The translations under genes were made by a program, and so were the position numbers. Shown here piece by piece: positions 58,635-64,000 of a stretch of DNA of 64,000 nt. Within the stretch, counting starts at the first letter, position 1. Each line of letters opens with the position of its first letter. This DNA comes from Caulobacter sp. FWC26 (GTDB taxonomy: Bacteria; Pseudomonadota; Alphaproteobacteria; Caulobacterales; Caulobacteraceae), in NCBI RefSeq assembly GCF_002742645.2, contig NZ_CP033875.1:682001-746000 (forward strand). Reading direction: 5' to 3'. The notes under the pieces were generated by a model that did no database searches, was not told where the DNA came from, and saw only the letters and a program-made list of their open reading frames with translations.

Positions 58635-60112
58635 GCTTCCACCTCCGCCGGCACGGCCTCCTCGCCGGCCAGCTCGGCATCGACCGCCTCGACCTCCGCC
58701 AGGGCCGCGCGCAAGTGGCCCAGGATCGCCGCCGCGATGTCCTCGGGGTCGCTGAGGTCGTCCTCGGCGGCGTCGCTGTCGTCGCGCAGCCAGGCGATGT
58801 CGAGGTTGTCGTTGCGGGCGGCGATGTCGGCGCGGCTGAAGTAGCGGAAGCGGCCCTCGGGGCCTTCGTCCTGGCGCGGCGAGCCGCCGTTGGGGTCCTC
58901 GCCATAGGCCGCCTCGAAGGCCGCGAAGTCCTCGGGACGCAGGGGGCGGGTCTTGCCGAAGGCCGGCATGTTGGCGCGCAGGTCATAGACCCATACCCCC
59001 GTCGTCGCGCCCCGGTCGGTCTGGCCGCGCTGCAGGAACAGGACGTTGGTCTTCACCCCCTGGGCGTAGAAGATGCCGGTCGGCAGCCGCAGGATGGTGT
59101 GGAGGTTGGCCAGGTTCATCGCCCAGTCGCGCAGGCGCTTGCCGGTGTTGTCCTCGAACAGCACGTTGTCGGGCAGCACCACCGCCGCGCGGCCGCCAGG
59201 CTTCAGCGCCCGGATGATGTGCTCGACGAAGGCCAGCTGCTTGTTCGAGGTCTCGGCCGTCACCGAAAAGTCGGCGCGGCTGGGCCGTCCGCCGCCCTTC
59301 TTGGTGCCGAACGGCGGGTTGGTCAGGATCAGGTCGGCCTGCTCCAATCCCTCACCCTCACCGGCCAAGGTATCGCCCTGGATGACCGTGCCCTCGATGC
59401 CGTGCAGCATCAGGTTCATCAGGGCGAGACGCCGGGTGTCGGGCACCAGCTCGACGCCGATGAAGGCGTTGTGGCGCTGGAAGTACGACTGGGCCGAGGT
59501 CAGGCTGTAGAGCTGGTCGGTCTGGGCTTTGATCGCGTGGTCGGCGGCGACCAGGAAGCCGCCCGTGCCGGCGGCGGGGTCCTGGATCACCTCGCCCGCC
59601 TTGGGCTTCATCAGCCGGACGATGCAGTCGATCAGCGGCCGGGGCGTGAAGTACTGGCCCGCGCCCGACTTCTTTTCGGCCGCGTTCTTTTCCAGCAGGC
59701 CTTCGTACAGCTCGCCCAGACCCTCCTCGCGGGCCGAAAACCATTCGAGGCCGTCGATGGCGGTGGTCAGGGTCTTGAGGTTGGCCGGCTTGCGAAGCTT
59801 GGTCTGGGCGTCGGTGAAGATCGCCTGGATGGTGCGGTCGCTCGATTTGCCCAGCTCCAGCAGGGCCAGCTTGTAGTGGTCCAGCTGATCCACGCCCTCA
59901 CGGTTCGCGATCCGGCCCCAGCGATAGGCCTCCGGCAACCGATCCTCGCGGCCGGTCTCCTCCATCATCTTCAGGAACAGCAGGAACGTCAGTTCGGTGA
60001 CGTAGTCCTGATAGCTGACGCCGTCGTCCCGCAGCACATGGCACAGGTTCCAGAGCTTCTGGACGATGTCCTGGGTCGTGACTCGACCCTTGTTCGTGTC
60101 GGCGGTCGCCAT
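58631..60112 (-). CDS. hsdM: Type I restriction-modification DNA methyltransferase subunit
   Basis: 493 residues. The SAM-binding motif I is DPAAGTGGFLVAA near residue 190 and the catalytic motif IV is NPPFGTKKGG near residue 265, which marks an N6-adenine methylase. The N-terminal helical domain TTQDIVQKLWNLCHVLRDDG and the SGAGQYFTPRPLI segment are typical of HsdM. A C-terminal acidic tail follows. ATG 60112 is used; GTG 60121 is an alternative. It overlaps hsdS by 4 nt and lies 84 nt downstream of hsdR. Confidence 0.95.
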   Translation of the reverse strand: MATADTNKGRVTTQDIVQKLWNLCHVLRDDGVSYQDYVTELTFLLFLKMMEETGREDRLPEAYRWGRIANREGVDQLDHYKLALLELGKSSDRTIQAIFTDAQTKLRKPANLKTLTTAIDGLEWFSAREEGLGELYEGLLEKNAAEKKSGAGQYFTPRPLIDCIVRLMKPKAGEVIQDPAAGTGGFLVAADHAIKAQTDQLYSLTSAQSYFQRHNAFIGVELVPDTRRLALMNLMLHGIEGTVIQGDTLAGEGEGLEQADLILTNPPFGTKKGGGRPSRADFSVTAETSNKQLAFVEHIIRALKPGGRAAVVLPDNVLFEDNTGKRLRDWAMNLANLHTILRLPTGIFYAQGVKTNVLFLQRGQTDRGATTGVWVYDLRANMPAFGKTRPLRPEDFAAFEAAYGEDPNGGSPRQDEGPEGRFRYFSRADIAARNDNLDIAWLRDDSDAAEDDLSDPEDIAAAILGHLRAALAEVEAVDAELAGEEAVPAEVEA

Positions 60113-60196
60113 ATTCACCACTTCAAGGCTGGTTGATGCGCGGGCATCGGGGCTCAGATGCCTTATGCGTCTGTCTCAGGGAAGGGACGCTCGCCC

Positions 60197-63100
60197 TTAA
60201 CCCGTCTGTTTCCAAACTTCCTCGGAGAGATCCGACAGAACCTGCTCCAGCTTCCCGCCCAGGCGCTTGTCGATCACCCGGAAGCCGCCGTCCGCGCTGA
60301 ACGGCTCCTCGTCGAGCGATTGGCGATCGACCACGACTTCCTTTTCCAGCTGCTGACCGATCCGGCGCAGCCAGCTGACCTGGACGGGGGTCCAATCGCC
60401 ATTGCGGATCACCGTGTCCACCGCCCGCTTCACCCGGTCGGCATAGGGCACCAAAGCGTCCCCGAGGGCGACCTGGCGAACATAGCCGATGATCGAGGCG
60501 GCGATGTCCTCGTTGCGCGCCTCGGCCCAGGCGCGGCGGATCTTGAGGTCGGTGAAGCCCTGGGCGTCGAGCTGGAGGCGCAGCTCCTTGAGCGCGGCGC
60601 GGGTCAGGTCGCGCGGGCGCTGCACCACCGTCGTCAGGGCCGGGATCTTGTTGATGTTCTCCCGCACATAGGCCTCGAACGCCCCCAGATAGTCCTCGGG
60701 ACGCTCGGCGCCGCCGTAGCCGTGGGAGACGTCCACGACCTCGTCGCCGTGCTGCGAGATCGGCACCATCACGGGCGTGCCGCCCTGGGTCTTGAAGTCG
60801 AGGGCGGGACCCAGCGCGGGGCGATCCCTGATCCAGGCGGCGAGGTCGTCGGCGGCGCCGGCGCGGAAGCGCGCCAGAACGTCCTCGGGCGTCTCTCCGG
60901 CCGCGATCTGCACCTTGGCCCTGGCCTCGTCGCTCAGGCGCGCCAGGCGGCGGCTGAGCTTGACGATGATCTGATCGCGCAGGTCAGCCCGGATGCGGGC
61001 GTCCTCCTGGGCGGCCAGCTCCTCCATCAGCTGGGCGAGCGAGATCTTGGGGTCGGTCACGACCGGCCGCATGTCCGTCATGCTCTGCAGCTGGCTGTAG
61101 AGGTCGACGGCGTCGAAGATGCGGAAGGTCTCCTTGCCGATCTCCGGGCACAGGCGCGTCGCGCGGCCCAGCATCTGATCGTAGAGGATCCGGCTGTTCA
61201 CGCGGCGCAGGAACACCAGGTTGGTGATCTTGGGCACGTCCACGCCCGTCGTCAGCAGGTCGACGGTGACGGCGATCTTGGGCAGGGCGTCGTTCCGATA
61301 GCTCAGGATCAGCTTGCCGACATTGTCGACGCGGCCGGTGAGCTTCTGGATCTGGGCGTCCTCGATCTCGCCATAGGCGTCCCGAAAGGCCTCCCGCAGG
61401 ACCTTCACCACGATGTCGGCGTGGGCGTCGGAGACGGCGAACACCAGAGTCTTGTCGGGCGCGCTGAGGTCGATGTGCTTGGTCAGCTCGACCGCGACCG
61501 CCTTGTTGAATGGCTCGGTGATCACCGTCTTGTTGAAAGCCTCGACGTCGAAGTCGAGCTGGTCGGGCAAGGTGACGGTCTCGAACACGCCCGTGGGCGC
61601 GTGGACGAAGTCGACCGCCTCCTCGGCGGCGAAGTGGATGCCGTCGCGCGACAGGGCGGTGGTGATCCGCGTGGGCGGCTCGTGGTCGATCAGGTAGCCG
61701 TCGACCACCGCCTCGCGGTAGCCGTAGGTGAAGATCGCGGGTCCGAAGATCTCCGCCGTGTGCAGCGCGGGCGTGGCGGTCAGGCCGATCTTCACGGCGT
61801 CGAAGTGCTCAAGAACGCGCCGGTACTTGGAGACGTAGTCGTCCTGGTCGCGGAAGGTCAGCTCGGCGTCCGACATCTCGCGGTCCAGCAGATAGCCCCG
61901 ATGGCACTCGTCGACGATCATCAGGTCGTACTGGTCGACCGGCGGGATGGTCGCGGGGTCGCTGGCGTACATGACCCGCTTCACCAGGCCCTGGATCGTG
62001 CAGATATGGATCCGCGTCTCCTCGTCCGGCCAGACGTCGGCCAGGCCCTTGAGGCCGAAGATCTCGGCGAAGCCCTTCCCGCCGACTACCTTGGTGGTGA
62101 TGAACTCGCGCTCGGTCTGTTCGCCCAGCGCGCTGCGGTCGACGACGAAACACACCCGCCGGAACCGCTTGGCGGCGATCAGGCGGTAGAGCATGGCGAT
62201 GGCCAGCTTGGTCTTGCCGGTGCCCGTGGCCATGCCGACCAGCATCGAGGTGCGGTCCTCCACGAGACCCTGTTCCACGGCCTCGATGGCCTTGCGCTGG
62301 TAGGGGCGCAGCTGGAAGCCGAACTCGAAACCCTGGGTGCTCAGGGCGGCCTCGGCGGCGTCGCGGTCGACCTCCAGCCTCTTCAGGAGGCCCTGAGGGG
62401 TCGGCCAGCCCGTCAACGCCTTCGCCGGGTTCGTCGGCCGCCGCAGATCGCGCTGCCAGATGCCTGAGGCGGTTTCCAGCTGGCGTAGGTAGGGCCGACC
62501 GTTGGTCGAGAAGGCGAAGGGAACCTTGAACTCGCCCCAGGGCGCGCCCTCGACGAGCAGGTCCGCATCGACCCTCGCGGTCTCGGCGTAACGTTCCGCC
62601 TGGCGCAGCACGCTCATGACGTTGGCGTTCTTGCGCTTGGCTTCGACCACGCCGACCAGCTTAAGCCCCGCGAACAGGGCGTAGTCGGCCCGGCCGCCCT
62701 CGGTAGGCCATTCGGCGATGGCGAGGTTGCGGCCCTTGGTGGGCCGAGCGCCGGCCTTGTGGCGCAGCAGGGTGCTGTCGGCCTCCCAACCTGCGTCGCG
62801 CAGCTGCTGGTCGATAATCGCCCGCGTGGCGGCCTCGTCGAGCACGATGCCGCTGTCGGCCTCAACAGCAGCGGCCTCCAGCCGGGCGAGTTCGGCGGCC
62901 GGAGCGCGCTGGGCTTCCCGCTGGGTTTCCAACAGGGCCTGGCGCACCGCTTCGGCGGCGGCTTCAGCTTCCTCGGCCAGCCTCTGCCAAGTTTCCCGTT
63001 CCTCGGCCTCGCGGCGCAGCCTCTCTGAGGCGTCCAGGTTCTCACGAGCCAGGGCCTCCGCACGGGCCTGGGCAAGTTCGGCAGCCGTCTTGTTGCTCTC

Positions 63101-63580
63101 GGCCTCGGCGCGTAGGGCGGCCAACTGTTCCCGAAGCTCAATGGTGGGATCCACCGGCGCGGGGGGCGGAACGAACGGACCGGGGTTGAACTGCGGCTGT
63201 CCGCCGTAGCTGCGGACGAACCATACGGCCAGCTGCCGGGCGACCTTCAGGCCGGTGAGGGCCACCGCGAAGTCGTCGAGGTCGCCATGAACGGCCTCGT
63301 TGCCGGCGGTGCGGAGCTGGTGGAACAGCGTCATCGCCTGGCCTGGCACATAGCCAGACCGCCCCAGCTCGCCGAGAAGGTCCACGAACCGGTCGTCGGC
63401 CGATCTCAGCGAACCGGTGCGCGCCGCGACCTCCTTGGCCAGGAGTTCCGCGAACTGGCGCAGCTTAACGAGGGTCGTGTTCGGGTCGGTCCGAAAATAG
63501 TGGTCGGCCTGAGCCGCAAGTCGAAACAACTGCTGCCCGTGCGCCCGCAGGAAGTCGAAATTGGCGCTGTTTGGCTGCAT
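60197..63580 (-). CDS. hsdR: Type I restriction endonuclease, motor/nuclease subunit
   Basis: 1127 residues. The N-terminus is a DUF4145-like helical domain (FDFLRAHGQQLFRLAAQADHY; GNEAVHG), followed by a long coiled coil (about residues 145-230). Next comes an HSDR_N nuclease with the Glu-x-Lys signature VGVVEAKRKN. The SF2 translocase has Walker A MATGTGKTKLA, DEAD-like VDECHRG and motif VI GRATRLCPEIG. A helical C-terminal domain binds the HsdM-HsdS core. The ATG at 63580 has an AGGGGA box; the frame stays open upstream to 63994 but has no such signal. The order hsdR-M-S differs from operons with hsdM first. Confidence 0.95.
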   Translation of the reverse strand: MQPNSANFDFLRAHGQQLFRLAAQADHYFRTDPNTTLVKLRQFAELLAKEVAARTGSLRSADDRFVDLLGELGRSGYVPGQAMTLFHQLRTAGNEAVHGDLDDFAVALTGLKVARQLAVWFVRSYGGQPQFNPGPFVPPPAPVDPTIELREQLAALRAEAESNKTAAELAQARAEALARENLDASERLRREAEERETWQRLAEEAEAAAEAVRQALLETQREAQRAPAAELARLEAAAVEADSGIVLDEAATRAIIDQQLRDAGWEADSTLLRHKAGARPTKGRNLAIAEWPTEGGRADYALFAGLKLVGVVEAKRKNANVMSVLRQAERYAETARVDADLLVEGAPWGEFKVPFAFSTNGRPYLRQLETASGIWQRDLRRPTNPAKALTGWPTPQGLLKRLEVDRDAAEAALSTQGFEFGFQLRPYQRKAIEAVEQGLVEDRTSMLVGMATGTGKTKLAIAMLYRLIAAKRFRRVCFVVDRSALGEQTEREFITTKVVGGKGFAEIFGLKGLADVWPDEETRIHICTIQGLVKRVMYASDPATIPPVDQYDLMIVDECHRGYLLDREMSDAELTFRDQDDYVSKYRRVLEHFDAVKIGLTATPALHTAEIFGPAIFTYGYREAVVDGYLIDHEPPTRITTALSRDGIHFAAEEAVDFVHAPTGVFETVTLPDQLDFDVEAFNKTVITEPFNKAVAVELTKHIDLSAPDKTLVFAVSDAHADIVVKVLREAFRDAYGEIEDAQIQKLTGRVDNVGKLILSYRNDALPKIAVTVDLLTTGVDVPKITNLVFLRRVNSRILYDQMLGRATRLCPEIGKETFRIFDAVDLYSQLQSMTDMRPVVTDPKISLAQLMEELAAQEDARIRADLRDQIIVKLSRRLARLSDEARAKVQIAAGETPEDVLARFRAGAADDLAAWIRDRPALGPALDFKTQGGTPVMVPISQHGDEVVDVSHGYGGAERPEDYLGAFEAYVRENINKIPALTTVVQRPRDLTRAALKELRLQLDAQGFTDLKIRRAWAEARNEDIAASIIGYVRQVALGDALVPYADRVKRAVDTVIRNGDWTPVQVSWLRRIGQQLEKEVVVDRQSLDEEPFSADGGFRVIDKRLGGKLEQVLSDLSEEVWKQTG

Positions 63581-64000
63581 TCTGTCCCCTGAGCCGTGCC
63601 TCCTGGTACTTGAGACGAAAGGCGAATGGCGCGCAACCAGTTGTAGAGCTTGGGCTGGCCTGGTTGGATGCGGCCGCAGTCCTTGAAGGCGAGAACCAGA
63701 CCTGTGGCCGTTCCTGTCGATGGAGAAGCGCTTGGCCCAATGGCGGGGCGGCTTTTCCAGCAAAGACATGCGGGCCTTTTCCCAGCTCGATCGCGCCCGC
63801 GCGAACTGGCCGTCGGTTACGCCCGCGCCGCGGCCAACGCCCAAAGCCCCGTTCTGGAGCCCTCGCGGCCCCGGCAGATGGGCGATCCGGTCGACGGCGA
63901 ACGCTTCCTCAGCATCTTCGACGGGCGTCGCAACGGGCTGGAAACTCTGGCGGAAGCCTTCGCGGCCCTGAAGCTGCCAGGGCGCGTTGGCCAACGCACG
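63581..64000. other. Region upstream of hsdR; no confident gene
   Basis: About 420 bp. It should hold the hsdR promoter. On the plus strand a frame opens at an ATG at 63668 and runs without stop to the window end (111 codons; later part QMGDPVDGERFLSIFDGRRN has coding-like codon use). Another plus frame from 63720 (MEKRLAQWRGGFSSKDM) also looks coding-like for about 35 codons. Either a gene begins here and continues past the window, or a frameshifted remnant is present. I recognise neither. Confidence 0.3.

Noticed and set aside
60158..62467. 769-codon open frame on the plus strand
   Set aside because: It is antisense to hsdR, whose helicase and nuclease motifs are clear. Repetitive Asp/Gly/Val-rich translation, no ribosome site.
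63581..63994. N-terminal extension of hsdR to 63994
   Set aside because: The ATG at 63580 has a good ribosome site and gives a typical HsdR N-terminus; the extension is low-complexity and has no such site.

Overview
The window is high-GC DNA from an alphaproteobacterium, most likely a Caulobacter or close relative. The reasons are the GC-rich third codon positions, two large TonB-dependent receptors, an HWE-family histidine kinase, an rplK promoter of the Caulobacter TTGAC/GCTA type, and DctBD-type C4-dicarboxylate control. The species call is an inference from style, not from a marker gene.

Region 1 (1-21.6 kb) is a catabolic cluster. It holds five SDR-family genes (one partial, one degenerate), two crotonase-type genes, two acyl-CoA ligases, three acyl-CoA dehydrogenases, an SMP-30-type lactonase, an Old-Yellow-Enzyme reductase, a Baeyer-Villiger monooxygenase, a thioesterase, an outer-membrane receptor and one IclR-type regulator. 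Together they fit uptake of a hydrophobic cyclic alcohol, ketone or enone, ene-reduction, Baeyer-Villiger ring expansion, lactone opening, CoA activation and beta-oxidation. A 14-bp palindrome (ATCRC-N4-GYGAT) sits in front of nearly every transcription unit and probably defines the regulon. Decay is visible: a crotonase/3-hydroxyacyl-CoA dehydrogenase-like gene is split and lacks its NAD domain, and a thiolase is reduced to 57 codons by an internal deletion.

Region 2 (21.6-34.5 kb) starts with about 600 bp of gene-free sequence containing palindromes. Next come an unidentified membrane protein and a ToxR/CadC-like regulator. A C4-dicarboxylate module follows: dctD and dctB leftward, and dctA, a TonB-dependent receptor and a lipoprotein alpha/beta hydrolase rightward, with a perfect 18-bp palindrome upstream. 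Region 3 (34.5-46.5 kb) has a small lipoprotein, rplK-rplA, a vapBC toxin-antitoxin pair, a flavoprotein, a five-gene polysaccharide export and glycosyltransferase operon, a response regulator with an HWE kinase, and tRNA-Arg(CCU).

Region 4 (46524-56518) is a mobile element of about 10 kb integrated into the 3' end of tRNA-Arg(CCU), bounded by an exact 16-bp repeat. It encodes an integrase, a head-packaging set (large terminase, portal, prohead protease, HK97-type capsid, head-tail connector), an HNH-kinase fusion, a MerR-like and an RHH regulator, and a replication-initiator-like gene with helically phased iterons inside its coding sequence. It has no tail or lysis genes. This matches a capsid-forming phage satellite better than a prophage, a prophage remnant or a gene transfer agent, and is the most interesting part of the window.

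Region 5 (56.5-64 kb), immediately past the right attachment site, is a type I restriction-modification locus (hsdR, hsdM, hsdS) with a fourth overlapping gene that looks like an RNase H/RuvC-fold protein.
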